Shown piece after piece: positions 47,701 through 58,451 of a DNA stretch of 64,000 nt (position 1 is the first letter of the stretch; each line of letters opens with the position of its first letter). A program made the translations under genes and the position numbers. The notes below the pieces were generated by a model that was given only the letters and a program-made list of their open reading frames with translations, made no database searches and was not told the DNA's origin. Location: assembly GCF_947492555.1 (NCBI RefSeq), contig NZ_CANLNE010000005.1:1-64000 (forward strand), written 5' to 3'. The stretch is from an uncultured Roseobacter sp. Lineage in GTDB: Bacteria > Pseudomonadota > Alphaproteobacteria > Rhodobacterales > Rhodobacteraceae.

Positions 47701-48358
47701 CATCGGGGTATTCGATGGGGGCTGCGGCCTCGGGCGCAGGGGTCCAACCGGTCCCTTGCGCGTAACGGTTCACCAGGAAGCGGACCATCGCCTCGACGTT
47801 ATCGTCCGACCCGCCGAGCCAGTATTGCATGGTCAGGAACCAGGCACGCAGATCCTGGCTCTTACCGGGTATGTACTTTAGGATCTTAGGCAGACGCCGC
47901 AGCAGCGCCATTTTCTGCGCGCCGGAAGAACTCGAAGGCTTGGACGAGCCGCGCAGCCGTTTCATCAGCTTCATGGTGCCCGACTGCGGCGCCATCATGT
48001 CGAGTGATCCCATGCGCGTCAGCTTCACAATCGCTGCATCGGCGATCACGCCGATCATCGCATCACAATGATCACGGCGGGCCTGCAGGCTGGGCAGGAT
48101 GCGCGAGATATGTTCTTCGAGGAACAGCAGATTGGCGACGATGATGTCGCCGGTCTCAACGGCCTCCTTTGCGGCCTCGAAAGCCCCAGGCGTCTCACCC
48201 CATTCGGCGGCGGCGTGCACTGAGACGGAAAGGCCGGGATAGTCGAGGCTCAGCCGGTCCATCGCGCGCAGAGCAGGGCCAGCTGCGTGGCTGTCCAGCG
48301 TCAGGATCACGACGCGGTAGCCGGGCAGACGCCCGTTTATGCCCCGGTCATCGCGCAT
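44786..48358 (-). CDS. bchH: Magnesium chelatase subunit H
   Basis: A 1190-aa porphyrin-binding catalytic subunit of Mg-chelatase (CobN/BchH family). The N-terminus [24 protein letters not shown] (first part) is as in Rhodobacter. Strong motifs are [13 protein letters not shown] [47 protein letters not shown] and [18 protein letters not shown] 48358 overlaps the bchB 3' end by 11 bases, and a longer frame upstream is out of keeping with the family. BchH also signals tetrapyrrole state in some bacteria. Normal family length. Confidence 0.97.
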   Translation of the reverse strand: MRDDRGINGRLPGYRVVILTLDSHAAGPALRAMDRLSLDYPGLSVSVHAAAEWGETPGAFEAAKEAVETGDIIVANLLFLEEHISRILPSLQARRDHCDAMIGVIADAAIVKLTRMGSLDMMAPQSGTMKLMKRLRGSSKPSSSSGAQKMALLRRLPKILKYIPGKSQDLRAWFLTMQYWLGGSDDNVEAMVRFLVNRYAQGTGWTPAPEAAAPIEYPDAGLYHPDLPGRITTDAAHLPAPKGATMTVGLLMMRSYVLSSDTAHYDAVIRAFEARGIRVLAGFAGGLDGRPAIDAYFRDGNDVKIDALVSLTGFSLVGGPAYNDNVAAIEVLTALDVPYIAAHPLEFQTLAQWSASAQGLGPIETTMLIALPELDGATTPTVFAGRHGESGCQGCARACNGRSANKAMAPCPERIEALVARTERQARLRQSETFNRTVGIVLFGFPPNAGAAGTAAHLSVFESLFNTLVRMKTEGYDVEVPENVDALRAAVLEGSAQRYGQEANVAAHVSADEVVSNTPWLSEIEAQWGPAPGRVQSDGRGVFVLGAQFGKVFVGLQPGFGYEGDPMRLLFERGFAPTHAFTTFYLWLKNTLKADVLLHFGMHGALEFMPGKQAGPCGADWPDRLIGDMPNVYLYAANNPSEATLAKRRSNAVTISHLTPPLATAGLYKGLAELKDSLTRWRGSDPAAPDRADLETLIAEQAAAVDMGGVPVEALWIKLLETEEALIPEGLHVVGQPLSNAERTEYLRILPDLDDGTRAHVDHLLRQETELDALMAALAGHFTAPVAGGDLIRSPEILPTGRNIHAFDPFRMPTAFACQDGAKQARLLLETHDSLPRTVALVLWGSDNIKSDGGPIAQALALMGCTPRFDSFGRISGADLIALEDLGRPRIDVIMTLSGIFRDLLPLQTRMLAEAALKCATADEPLDQNYIRAHALAYVEKTGCAVEEAALRVFSNAEGAYGSNVNGLVDSSAFGDEDELADAYEARKSFAYGTDGKAAANTALLQATLAEVDVAYQNLESVELGVTTVDHYFDTLGGIARAVKRAKGSDAAVYIGDQTRGTGKVRTLKDQVALETRARSLNPKFFEGLLKHGPEGVRQIEAHVTNTLGWSATTGQVDDWVYQRISETFVLDTEMRQRLADLNPTASSRMANRLLEANDRNYWSPDADTLAALQEAADALEDQLEGIAAQ

Positions 48359-49904
48359 AATGGGCCTTGGCCTCGTAAAGCGTGTCGATGCTGATCTCTG
48401 AAACCCCACGTTCGGTGGCAAAACTCTCGGTATTGCGCCGCGCCTTGCCGCGTACGAAGAAGGGGATCTTTTTCAATTCGCGCTCTGCATCGTCCAACCA
48501 GATGACATCCGCGCCCTGCTTCTTCTGGCTTGAAATATCCCGGGGGGAAAGCGCAGCTTGGGGGGCTGGCCCCCCTTCCATATCAGGTTTCGGTGCGTGA
48601 CCGCCGTGGTGCGAAGGTCCCGCAGCATCATGGAACTCGAAATCGTCCCGGAACATGTGCAGCAGATGCTCCTCCAGCCCCATGACCAGCGGGTGCACCC
48701 AGGTGTCGAAGATCACATTCGCGCCTTCGATCCCCATTTGGGGAGAGTAGCGCGCAGGGAAATCCTGCACATGCACCGGCGCAGAGATGACGGCGCAGGG
48801 AATACCAAGCCGCTTGCCGATGTGACGTTCCATCTGCGTGCCGAGGATCATCTCGGGCTGCAGCGCTTCGATCACGCGCTCGACTTCTAGATAATCATCG
48901 GTGATCAGCGCCTCGACGCCATAGTCCTTTGCCAACGCCCGGATGGGCCGCGCCATTTCGCGGTTGTAGCAGCCCAGGCCCACGACCTCGAAGCCCATCT
49001 CATCCCGCGCGATGCGGGCTGCGGCGGCCACATGGGTGCCGTCGCCAAAGAGAAAGACGCGCTTGCCGGTCAGATATGTGCTGTCGACGGATTTCGAATA
49101 CCACGGCAGGCGCAGGCGGCTGTCGTCCAGGTAAGGTTTTACGCCGGTGATCTTGGCGACTTCAGACACGAAATCACGGGTGGCGCCAACGCCGATGGGC
49201 ACCGTCTTTGTATAGGGTTGATTAAGTTCCCGCTCCATCCAGCGCGCCGCACTTTCGGCGGTCTCGGGGTACATCAGCACGTTGAAATGCGCAGCTCCCA
49301 TGCGGGCAATGTCGGAGGGGCGTGCGGTCATCGGGGCCACAACATTAACACTGATGCCCATGTCCGACAGCAGCGAGGTCATCTCGGTGATGTCGTCGCG
49401 GTGGCGAAAGCCGAGCGCGGTTGGGCCGATCAGGTTGCAGGTGATTTGCGCAGTGCGCTGCATAGGTTTTGCGAGGGTTCGCACGATTTGGAAAAAAGTC
49501 TCATCCGCGCCGAAGTTTTCCTTGCGCTGGTAGCTTGGCAGTTCCAAAGGGATCACGGGCACGGGGATGTCCATGGTCTCGGCCATGCCACCCGGATCAT
49601 CCTGGATGAGTTCAGCGGTGCAGGAGGCGCCGACGATCAGCGCTTCCGGTTGAAACCGTGCATAGGCGTCCTGCAGCGAGGTCTTGAAGAGATTGGCCGT
49701 GTCGGAGCCCAGATCGCGGGCCTGGAAGGTGGTGTAGGTGACGGGGGGACGGTGATTGCGCCGCTCGATCATCGTGAAGAGCAGATCGGCGTAGGTGTCG
49801 CCTTGCGGGGCATGCAGGACATAGTGCAGACCGGTCATGCCGGTGGCGACACGCATGGCGCCGACATGGGGCGGACCCTCATATGTCCAGACGGTGAGCT
49901 TCAT
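48348..49904 (-). CDS. bchB: Light-independent protochlorophyllide reductase subunit B, with repeat-derived insert
   Basis: A 518-aa NifK-like subunit. The N-terminus [37 protein letters not shown] (Cys ligand region) and [27 protein letters not shown] stretches mark the family. The C-terminal PCP-red domain ([23 protein letters not shown], core) follows a long linker. Residues about 443-462 ([20 protein letters not shown]) are encoded by a copy of a palindromic repeat also found between bchY and bchZ. ATG 49904 is chosen by homology. It overlaps bchH by 11 bases. Confidence 0.95.
   Translation of the reverse strand: MKLTVWTYEGPPHVGAMRVATGMTGLHYVLHAPQGDTYADLLFTMIERRNHRPPVTYTTFQARDLGSDTANLFKTSLQDAYARFQPEALIVGASCTAELIQDDPGGMAETMDIPVPVIPLELPSYQRKENFGADETFFQIVRTLAKPMQRTAQITCNLIGPTALGFRHRDDITEMTSLLSDMGISVNVVAPMTARPSDIARMGAAHFNVLMYPETAESAARWMERELNQPYTKTVPIGVGATRDFVSEVAKITGVKPYLDDSRLRLPWYSKSVDSTYLTGKRVFLFGDGTHVAAAARIARDEMGFEVVGLGCYNREMARPIRALAKDYGVEALITDDYLEVERVIEALQPEMILGTQMERHIGKRLGIPCAVISAPVHVQDFPARYSPQMGIEGANVIFDTWVHPLVMGLEEHLLHMFRDDFEFHDAAGPSHHGGHAPKPDMEGGPAPQAALSPRDISSQKKQGADVIWLDDAERELKKIPFFVRGKARRNTESFATERGVSEISIDTLYEAKAHYAR
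48519..48575 (+). repeat. Dispersed palindromic repeat inside bchB
   Basis: This copy has the same order as 15365-15420: CTTCTTCTGGC, AAATATCCCGGGGGG, GCGCAGC, then the palindrome GGGGGGC-TG-GCCCCCC (48560-48575). It is read in frame as about 19 codons of the bchB linker. Confidence 0.7.
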
Positions 49905-49920
49905 GGTTTGGGGTGCTTTT

Positions 49921-49942
49921 GCATATTTTTGGAACAATGAAG
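49921..49942 (-). repeat. 22-bp repeat, arm 2 (bchB-bchN gap)
   Basis: A perfect reverse complement of 44726-44747, lying 17 bp upstream of the bchB ATG and 2 bp after the bchN stop. Confidence 0.8.
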
Positions 49943-49944
49943 GC

Positions 49945-51740
<1,796 letters not shown>

Positions 51741-51797
51741 CGCGTGGATGACCTCCCTCGATTTATACTCTCAACGGTAGCGGCAATGCCGGAAAAG

Positions 51798-51815
51798 TGT
51801 CAACTGAAACTTACA
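51798..51815. promoter_or_regulatory. PpsR/CrtJ operator, bchF promoter
   Basis: A perfect TGT-N12-ACA (TGTCAACT...CTTACA), 57 bp upstream of the bchF ATG. Confidence 0.84.
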
Positions 51816-51941
51816 CTGTCAAATCTCTGTATTTACACTGCGGATCGGCCCGTTCGTGCTGGAAATCGATGTAATGCTCAGTAACCTTTGGGGTATGAAC
51901 GCGCTTGGGTGTCTAGTTTTAGCGGTAGAGGTAGGCAGAAT

Positions 51942-51959
51942 CTGTCAATTTGATTTGAC
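51942..51959. promoter_or_regulatory. PpsR/CrtJ operator, ppaA promoter
   Basis: A perfect TGT-N12-ACA (TGTCAATT...TTTGACA), 95 bp upstream of the ppaA ATG and 126 bp from the bchF-side site. Confidence 0.84.
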
Positions 51960-52054
51960 ATTAAGGCGGTCACGACAGAAGCTTAACGCAGTCAGCGACT
52001 CCGCGCGGGCCTGTGTCCGTGAGCATTATGTCCGGAGTCGGCCAAGGTGGTGCC

Positions 52055-52837
52055 ATGTCGCAGGATGATCTATCACAGACGCGTGGCCTTCAACGCAACC
52101 GGCCGGAATACGTCGGGACACTTGCGACAAAGGTCATTTCCGTATTGCGCGACCGTCAGGTTGTGTGTCGCGACGGGGTGCGCCAGTTCGTGCTGGATCA
52201 TCTGGTGCGCGCCATTCTCTCGCGCACCATATTCGACGCCGGGTTGCTGCTGGAGGAGATGCGCGGCCATCGGCTCAGCGTCGATGCGATCATTGACCTT
52301 TATATTCCGCACGCGGCCTGCGTTCTGGGGCAAAGCTGGGTTGATGATGATATCAGTTTTGCGGACGTCACGGTCGGGGCACTGCGATTGCAATCGCTGT
52401 TGGGCGAGGCGTCGCGTCAGACCCTGATCGACCTGCCGACCGATGAAACGCGGCTGCAGGTCATGGTTGTCTTGCCGCAGGGCGAACAGCATTTCCTGGG
52501 TATAAACGTCGTCGCAGCACAATTGCGCCGTATGGGCTGCGAGGTCTCGGTGTCCTTTGATGAGACGCTCGGCAGCCTCAGCGCCCGCGTCTTCAAGGAG
52601 CTTCCCAATCTGGTGATGATCTCCTGCGCGCGGCGTGAAACCCTTGAAACTGTCGTGGAGACAGTGCAAGTAATCCGCGCGGCAACCAAGAAGAGTCCCG
52701 TCATTGCGCTTGGCGGCGCCGTTCTGGACGAGGCCGAAGATCTGAAGAAAGCAACGGGCGTAGATATTGTGACCAAGACTGCCAAAGACGCCGTTACCTT
52801 CTGTACCAAAAGTGGCCGGATGCCGAACAGGAAATGA
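52055..52837 (+). CDS. ppaA: PpaA/AerR, cobalamin-binding antirepressor of PpsR
   Basis: A 260-aa regulator with an N-terminal helical module (DAGLLLEEMRGHRLSVDAIIDLYIPHAACVLGQSW, core) and a C-terminal B12-binding-like domain. QGEQHFLGINVVAAQLRRMG carries the His proposed to bind cobalamin, followed by SFDETLGSLS and a PVIALGGAVLDEAEDL strand. In Rhodobacter it modulates PpsR/CrtJ binding in response to light. ATG 52055 (MSQDDLSQTRGL) has AAGGTGG just upstream; ATG 52028 is an alternative. The stop overlaps ppsR by four bases, so the pair is co-translated. Confidence 0.9.
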   Translation: MSQDDLSQTRGLQRNRPEYVGTLATKVISVLRDRQVVCRDGVRQFVLDHLVRAILSRTIFDAGLLLEEMRGHRLSVDAIIDLYIPHAACVLGQSWVDDDISFADVTVGALRLQSLLGEASRQTLIDLPTDETRLQVMVVLPQGEQHFLGINVVAAQLRRMGCEVSVSFDETLGSLSARVFKELPNLVMISCARRETLETVVETVQVIRAATKKSPVIALGGAVLDEAEDLKKATGVDIVTKTAKDAVTFCTKSGRMPNRK

Positions 52838-54258
52838 CAACCGGCGCCAATACGTTCTGGAGCAGTGGCGCTGTGCCGCTGATCGAGCCTGAATTCCTGA
52901 GCAGCATTCTGGGGGCGGCCTCTGACATCGCGCTGGTGGTCTCTGCCGAAGGGGTGATCCTGTCGGTTGTGCTGAACACGCACAGCGAATCCTTTGGCAA
53001 TCTCAAACATTGGGAAGGCCGGCCGGTTGTCCAGTTTCTGACCCGCGAGACGGCGCCGAAGTTTGAGGCAGCACATGCCGCCTATCTGGAAGGGGAGGTG
53101 CCGACCAAGCCGCTTGAGCTGAACCACAGCGACAATGCGGTCTGGCAATATCCCGTGCGCTATACGTTCCACCGGTTTGGTCAGGAGAATGCGGCCCTGT
53201 TGCTGGGCCGCGATCTGCGCCCGATCGCCGAGACACAGCAACAGCTGGTGCAAGCGCAGATCGCGCTGGAGCAGGGGTACGAGGCGCGCCGTGAGTTTGA
53301 TGCACGGTTCCGTGTCCTTCTGGCCAATACCGATCAGGCGATTGCATTCGTCTCGGTTCAGTCAGGCCGGGTGGATGACGCCAATGAAGCGGCGGCGTCT
53401 CTTCTGGGTCTGAAGCTGGACTCGCTGAAAGGCAGTGCCTTTGCGCAGCAGTTTGCCGACCGCTCTACCGTAGAGCTGACCGAAAGCCTGATGAATGCCA
53501 CCCTGGCGGAAGAAGGTGGCAAGGTCACATTACGCGCCCAGCGGGGCGGACGTGCGTTGACTGTGCGTCCCGTCATCTTCCGCGCGGGCGGTCAGCGTGT
53601 TCTGCTCTGCCGGATCGAGGAGCAGAACGAAAAGGTGAAATCTTCTGATGCGGCGGCCACACAAGCCCTGTCGCTTTTCAGGTCGGGCAGCGATGCGATG
53701 CTGTTCATGACGGGCAAGGGCGTGATCGTGTCGGTGAACGAGAGCTTTCTCGATATCATCGGGGCCGCGCATCTGTCGGATGTCGTCGGGCGTAGTTTTG
53801 CGGATTTCCTGGGGCGCGGGCAGATCGATCTGGGTGTGCTGACGGATCAGCCTCAGCGGTCCGGGCAGATGCGTATCTACGCTACCAAACTGATCAACGA
53901 TCTGGGGACACGGCTGTCGGTCGAGATCTCCGCGTCGCATCTGGAAGAGACGGGTGAGGCTGTGATCGGCTGTGTCATTCGTGATGTGAGCCATGTGGAG
54001 GCCGGGCGCCAGCCCATGGGGGGCGGGTCTGCGCAGATGCCTGCAGAGCCTGCGCGCAATGTGATGGAGCTGGTGGGCTCCGCATCGCTCAAGGATATCG
54101 TGGCCGAGACGACGGATGTCGTTGAAAAGATGTGTATCGAGACCGCGGTCGAATTGACCAGCAACAACCGTGTGGCGGCGGCGGAAATGCTTGGCCTGTC
54201 GCGCCAGAGCCTCTACGTGAAGCTGCGGAAATACGGGCTGCTCAGCAAGAACAGCTGA
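52834..54258 (+). CDS. ppsR: PpsR/CrtJ, redox- and light-responsive repressor
   Basis: A 474-aa repressor of photosynthesis genes. An N-terminal PAS-like domain (about 15-130) and a Gln-rich linker helix (AETQQQLVQAQIALEQG) are followed by two PAS domains (about 155-260 and 285-390). A C-terminal Fis-type helix-turn-helix reads NNRVAAAEMLGLSRQSLYVKL. Cys residues are seen in RVLLCRIEEQ and VEKMCIETAVEL; the latter, just before the helix-turn-helix, corresponds to the redox-active Cys of this family. It should bind the TGT-N12-ACA sites listed here. It overlaps ppaA. Confidence 0.95.
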   Translation: MTTGANTFWSSGAVPLIEPEFLSSILGAASDIALVVSAEGVILSVVLNTHSESFGNLKHWEGRPVVQFLTRETAPKFEAAHAAYLEGEVPTKPLELNHSDNAVWQYPVRYTFHRFGQENAALLLGRDLRPIAETQQQLVQAQIALEQGYEARREFDARFRVLLANTDQAIAFVSVQSGRVDDANEAAASLLGLKLDSLKGSAFAQQFADRSTVELTESLMNATLAEEGGKVTLRAQRGGRALTVRPVIFRAGGQRVLLCRIEEQNEKVKSSDAAATQALSLFRSGSDAMLFMTGKGVIVSVNESFLDIIGAAHLSDVVGRSFADFLGRGQIDLGVLTDQPQRSGQMRIYATKLINDLGTRLSVEISASHLEETGEAVIGCVIRDVSHVEAGRQPMGGGSAQMPAEPARNVMELVGSASLKDIVAETTDVVEKMCIETAVELTSNNRVAAAEMLGLSRQSLYVKLRKYGLLSKNS

Positions 54259-54299
54259 GCAACAACTCCATCCCCCGTTCCTCTTGCGCCGACTCAAAG

Positions 54300-54317
54300 T
54301 GTCAGTCATAGTTTACA
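54300..54317. promoter_or_regulatory. PpsR/CrtJ operator abutting bchG
   Basis: A perfect TGT-N12-ACA (TGTCAGTC...TTTACA) in the 60-bp ppsR-bchG gap, ending one base before the bchG ATG. No ribosome site lies between. Confidence 0.82.
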
Positions 54318-54318
54318 C

Positions 54319-55218
54319 ATGTCTGTCACTCAGGTCATACAGTCGCGCCGTTTTCCTGACCCTGCAGCGACGCTGCGATTGATCAAACCCATCACGTGGT
54401 TCCCGCCGATGTGGGCCTACCTGTGCGGGGTGATCTCCTCTGGCGTGTCGCCGTCCGGGCAATGGTGGCTGGTGGTCCTCGGGGTAATCCTCGCGGGCCC
54501 GATTGTCTGCGGCATGAGCCAGGCGGCGAACGACTGGTGCGACCGCCACGTCGACGCCATCAACGAGCCCGACCGGCCGATCCCCTCGGGGCGCATCCCG
54601 GGCCGCTGGGGCTTGTGGATCGCGCTGGCGATGTCGGTACTCTCCCTGATCGTTGGGTGGCAATTCGGTCCCTGGGGGTTTGGGGCCACCATTGTCGGCG
54701 TGCTCGCGGCCTGGGCCTATTCAGCAGAGCCGGTGCGGTTGAAGCGTTCCGGTATCCAGGGGCCGGGGCTGGTGGGCCTGAGTTACGAAACCCTGCCCTG
54801 GTTTACCGGTGCCGCCATTCTGAGCGCGGGGGCGCCGAGCCTTTATGTCATCACTGTGGCCCTGCTCTATGGTATCGGGGCGCATGGGATCATGACACTG
54901 AACGATTTCAAGGCGCTGGAAGGGGACCGGCAAACCGGGGTTAACTCCCTGCCGGTGACACTTGGGCCCGAACGGGCGGCCAAGGTTGCCTGTACCGTGA
55001 TGGCGGTGCCGCAGGTGGTGGTCGTTGCCTTGCTAGTCCTCTGGGATAAGCCCTTGCATGCTCTCGGTGTCGGCGCCGTGTTGGGCGTGCAATTCTGGGC
55101 GATGACCGTGATGTTCAAGGATCCCAAAGCAAAGGCGCCCTGGTACAACGGCACCGGTGTTCTGCTCTATGTCAGCGGCATGATGATCACCGCTTTTGCC
55201 GTCCGGGGCCTGTCATGA
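54319..55218 (+). CDS. bchG: Bacteriochlorophyll synthase
   Basis: A 299-aa polytopic prenyltransferase that esterifies bacteriochlorophyllide a with geranylgeranyl diphosphate. The motifs NDWCDRHVDAINEPDRPIPSGR (core NDWCDRHVDAINEPDRP) and the second region HGIMTLNDFKALEGDRQTG are diagnostic. There are about eight hydrophobic helices, starting TWFPPMWAYLCGVISSG. ATG 54319 is directly preceded by a PpsR operator with no visible ribosome site, so the mRNA may be leaderless. It is followed by orf428 with a four-base overlap. Confidence 0.95.
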   Translation: MSVTQVIQSRRFPDPAATLRLIKPITWFPPMWAYLCGVISSGVSPSGQWWLVVLGVILAGPIVCGMSQAANDWCDRHVDAINEPDRPIPSGRIPGRWGLWIALAMSVLSLIVGWQFGPWGFGATIVGVLAAWAYSAEPVRLKRSGIQGPGLVGLSYETLPWFTGAAILSAGAPSLYVITVALLYGIGAHGIMTLNDFKALEGDRQTGVNSLPVTLGPERAAKVACTVMAVPQVVVVALLVLWDKPLHALGVGAVLGVQFWAMTVMFKDPKAKAPWYNGTGVLLYVSGMMITAFAVRGLS

Positions 55219-56501
55219 GGCTGAGCTGGCTCTCCATCGTGCGGTTGGGCCTGGTGCAGATGTGTCTGGGCGCGATTGTGGTGCTCACCACCTCGACCCT
55301 GAACCGCCTGATGGTGGTGGAACTGGCCCTGCCTGCGGTGATGCCGGGCCTCTTGGTCGCCTTGCACTACGGCATTCAGATCACACGCCCGAACTGGGGG
55401 TTTCTGTCGGACACAGGTGGCAACCGGACCCGGTGGATCATCCTCGGGATGGCGGCGCTGGCGGCCGGTGCCATGCTTGCCGCCTATGGGGTTGTCGTGC
55501 TGGAGGCGCGGTTTACCCTGGGGCTGCTGCTGTCGATCCTCGCCTATGCGCTGATTGGTCTTGGCGTCGGGGCCTCGGGCACCTCTCTTTTGGCTCTGCT
55601 TGCGACAGCCACCGCGCCCACCCGGCGCGCCGCGGCAGCAACGATCACGTGGCTGATGATGATCGCCGGGATTGCGGTGACCGCGGGCGTGGTGGGCGCG
55701 CAGCTTGATCCCTATTCATCCGGGCTGCTTTTACAGATCGTGGCCTGCGTCACCGGTGGCGCCCTTGTCCTGACCTGCCTCGCTGTCTGGGGCGTCGAAG
55801 CCCGTGTCGACGCCGCCCCGGAAGCAGCCCATGTGCCCTTCCGCGAAGGGCTGGCGGAGATCTGGGCAGAGCGTAAGGCGCGCAATTTCACCTTCTTCGT
55901 CTTCCTGTCGATGACGGCCTACTTCATGCAGGAACTGATCCTGGAACCCTACGCCGGACTTGTTTTTGACTACAGCCCCGGTCAGTCAACCACGCTATCC
56001 GGGGCGCAAAACGGCGGCGTGTTTCTGGGCATGGTGGTCGTGGGCGTCATGGCCACGGGGTTCAAACTGGGCAGCCTGCGCGCCTGGGTGATCGGCGGCT
56101 GCCTAGGATCGGCGGCGATGCTGGGTGCCTTGACCCTGCTGGGGCAGCTCGGTGCCGGGGTGCCTTTGACGCCCGCAGTGGTGGGTCTTGGATTTTTCAA
56201 CGGCGTCTTTGCCGTCGGGGCGATCGGGTCGATGATGGCCCTGGCCGGACAGGGCCGGCACGCGCGGGAAGGCACCCGCATGGGGCTTTGGGGCGCGGCA
56301 CAGGCCTTGGCCGCAGGCTTCGGCGGGCTGATGGGCGCAGCATTGGTGGATGTGATGCGCGCTGGAATGGGCCGGGACGCCACGGCCTTCGGCACAGTTT
56401 TTCTGATCGAGGCGGCGCTTTTCGTGGCCGCTGCATATATGGCGTTGCGGGTGATGGACCGACCCGCGGTGCGGCATGAGGTTCTGGTTCCGGGAGAATG
56501 A
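55215..56501 (+). CDS. PucC-family transporter-like protein (ORF428/bch2)
   Basis: A 428-aa 12-helix protein of the BCD/PucC family, related to LhaA: RLGLVQMCLGAIVVLTTSTLNRLMVVEL, MPGLLVALHYGIQITRPNWGFLSDTGG (cores) and MTAYFMQELILEPYAGLVFDYSPGQ. It lies between bchG and bchP, as ORF428/ORF477-type genes do in Rhodobacter. There it is thought to help pigment delivery or protect bacteriochlorophyll late in synthesis; its exact role is unknown. It overlaps bchG by four bases and is 3 bp from bchP. Confidence 0.9.
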   Translation: MRLSWLSIVRLGLVQMCLGAIVVLTTSTLNRLMVVELALPAVMPGLLVALHYGIQITRPNWGFLSDTGGNRTRWIILGMAALAAGAMLAAYGVVVLEARFTLGLLLSILAYALIGLGVGASGTSLLALLATATAPTRRAAAATITWLMMIAGIAVTAGVVGAQLDPYSSGLLLQIVACVTGGALVLTCLAVWGVEARVDAAPEAAHVPFREGLAEIWAERKARNFTFFVFLSMTAYFMQELILEPYAGLVFDYSPGQSTTLSGAQNGGVFLGMVVVGVMATGFKLGSLRAWVIGGCLGSAAMLGALTLLGQLGAGVPLTPAVVGLGFFNGVFAVGAIGSMMALAGQGRHAREGTRMGLWGAAQALAAGFGGLMGAALVDVMRAGMGRDATAFGTVFLIEAALFVAAAYMALRVMDRPAVRHEVLVPGE

Positions 56502-56504
56502 GCC

Positions 56505-57683
56505 ATGTATGATGTGTTTGTCGTGGGCGGTGGGCCCTCCGGGGCGACGGCGGCGCTGGATCTGGTCAACTCTGGCCACAAGGTCGCCCTGTTGGACCGC
56601 GAAGGGCGGATCAAGCCCTGCGGCGGGGCCATCCCGCCACGCCTGATGCAGGATTTCGACATCGCAGACGACCAGCTTGTGGCCAAGGTGAACACGGCGC
56701 GGATGATCTCGCCCACGGGGCGGCACGTGGATATTCCCATCGAAAACGGCTTTGTCGGCATGGTCGACCGCAAGGATTTCGACCCGTTCCTGCGCGCGCG
56801 GGCGGCGGCAGCCGGGGCCACGCTGCTGAGCGGCACCTTTGTGCGGATCGAGCGCGAGGACGCGGGCGTATTCGTTGTCTACCGGGACCGCGCCTCGGGC
56901 GAGGAGACACGCGTGCAGACCCGGCTGGTGATCGGGGCGGATGGCGCACGGTCCAAGGTGGGGCGGGCCGAGGTGCCGGGCGGCGATACGATCCCCTACG
57001 TGCTGGCCTACCACGAGATCATCAAGGCCCCCGCCAAGTCGGAACTCTATGACCCGGTGCGCTGCGACGTGATCTATGACGGCGATATCTCCCCGGATTT
57101 CTATGGCTGGATTTTCCCGCACGGCGACAGCGCCAGCGTGGGCATGGGGACCGAAATTTCCTCCGTTGATCTCAAACAGTCCACCGCAGCGTTGCGCGCC
57201 AGCGCTGGTTTAGCAGACTGCGAGACCTTGCGGCGGGAAGGCGCGCCCATCCCGCTGAAACCGCTGGACCGCTGGGACAATGGCAAGGACGTGGTGCTCG
57301 CCGGTGATGCGGCGGGCGTCGTCGCGCCGTCATCCGGCGAAGGCATTTATTACGCGATGGTCGGGGGTAGGGTGGCTGCAACTGCCTGTGCCGCGACATT
57401 GGCGTCCGGTCGAGTCAAAGATCTGCGTTTGGCGCGCAGCCTTTTCATGAAAGAGCACAAAACGGTGTTTCGCGTCCTTGGCTCCATGCAGAACGCCTAT
57501 TACCGCAGTGACGAACGCCGCGAACGCTTTGTCTCGCTCTGCCACGACATCGACGTGCAGCGCCTGACCTTCGAAGCTTACATGAACAAGAAGCTGGTGC
57601 GTGCGCGGCCTATGGCGCATCTGAAAATCGGCCTCAAGAACCTTGCGCACCTGAGCGGACTTGTGGCACCGACGCGCGTATGA
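56505..57683 (+). CDS. bchP: Geranylgeranyl reductase
   Basis: A 392-aa FAD/NAD(P)H reductase that converts the geranylgeranyl tail of bacteriochlorophyll to phytyl. The N-terminal FAD motif is MYDVFVVGGGPSGATAALDL. KPCGGAIPPRLMQDFDI and VVLAGDAAGVVAPSSGEGIYYAM (cores) are family signatures. It has the usual length and is coupled to idi by a four-base overlap (ATGA). It is the penultimate gene of the ppaA-ppsR/bchG-orf428-bchP-idi stretch. Confidence 0.96.
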   Translation: MYDVFVVGGGPSGATAALDLVNSGHKVALLDREGRIKPCGGAIPPRLMQDFDIADDQLVAKVNTARMISPTGRHVDIPIENGFVGMVDRKDFDPFLRARAAAAGATLLSGTFVRIEREDAGVFVVYRDRASGEETRVQTRLVIGADGARSKVGRAEVPGGDTIPYVLAYHEIIKAPAKSELYDPVRCDVIYDGDISPDFYGWIFPHGDSASVGMGTEISSVDLKQSTAALRASAGLADCETLRREGAPIPLKPLDRWDNGKDVVLAGDAAGVVAPSSGEGIYYAMVGGRVAATACAATLASGRVKDLRLARSLFMKEHKTVFRVLGSMQNAYYRSDERRERFVSLCHDIDVQRLTFEAYMNKKLVRARPMAHLKIGLKNLAHLSGLVAPTRV

Positions 57684-58219
57684 CGATCATGATCCCGGCC
57701 TGGGTCAATGGCACGCTGACACCGGTGGAAAAGCTCGAAGCGCACCTGAAAGGGTTGCGGCACAAGGCGGTATCGGTTTTCGTGCTGAACGGCGACGCGG
57801 TGCTGATGCAGCAACGCGCCATGGGGAAGTACCACACGCCGGGGCTTTGGGCGAACACCTGTTGCACGCATCCCGAATGGGACGAAGCACCTTTGGACTG
57901 CGCCATGCGGCGGTTGGACGAAGAGATCGGCGTGACGGGCCTTGCACCGCAGCACCGCCATCATCTGGAATACCGCGCGGATGTGGGCAATGGGCTGACC
58001 GAGCATGAGGTGGTGGATGTCTTTGTGGCGCAGGCGCCCGCTGACCTGAAGATTACCCCAAACCCGGATGAGGTCATGGCGGTGTCTTGGATGCCATTTG
58101 ATACGTTGCGTGCCGAGGTCGAGGCGACGCCGGAGACGTTCACACCCTGGCTGCGGATTTACCTGCGTGAGCATGGGGAAACCATCTTTGGCGATCTTGC
58201 GACCGCCTCCATGCCCTGA
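57680..58219 (+). CDS. idi: Isopentenyl-diphosphate delta-isomerase, type I
   Basis: A 179-aa Nudix-fold isomerase interconverting IPP and DMAPP. The catalytic Cys lies in WANTCCTHPEW near residue 60. RRLDEEIGVTGLAPQH is the Nudix-like helix with catalytic Glu, and EHEVVDVFVA carries further ligand residues. In most bacteria with the MEP pathway this enzyme is optional; here it balances precursors for carotenoids and phytyl. It ends the right arm of the PGC. The next 232 bp (58220-58451) hold no gene, only a small hairpin at 58382-58406. Confidence 0.94.
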   Translation: MTIMIPAWVNGTLTPVEKLEAHLKGLRHKAVSVFVLNGDAVLMQQRAMGKYHTPGLWANTCCTHPEWDEAPLDCAMRRLDEEIGVTGLAPQHRHHLEYRADVGNGLTEHEVVDVFVAQAPADLKITPNPDEVMAVSWMPFDTLRAEVEATPETFTPWLRIYLREHGETIFGDLATASMP

Positions 58220-58451
58220 ACTCGAAACATTTTCAGACTGTATCAGCCCGCATTGAGCATCCTGCGTGCCGTGTATTCGTCACGGGATCTGTTAGACTCT
58301 GCAGCCTATGATCTGGTTCAATTAATCGCTCCAGCTAAATCAGACGGGTTGCAAAGCCATTCCAGAATCCCGACAGTCTGAGGATAATCGCGCAAAGCGC
58401 GTATCCGGGTCGGTCTTTAACTGTGCGGGCCCATTGTAAGGGACAGATCGT

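Larger units (their letters stand above)
51741..52054. promoter_or_regulatory. Divergent bchF/ppaA control region
   Basis: A 314-bp gap. It holds PpsR-type sites at 51798-51815 and 51942-51959, and a TGT-N15-ACA near-match at about 51817-51837 that does not fit the consensus. No gene or further repeat was recognised. Confidence 0.7.

Noticed and set aside
51817-51837. Further PpsR-like sequence TGTCAAAT...TTTACA next to the bchF operator
   Set aside because: The spacer is 15 bases instead of 12, so it does not match the known operator geometry.
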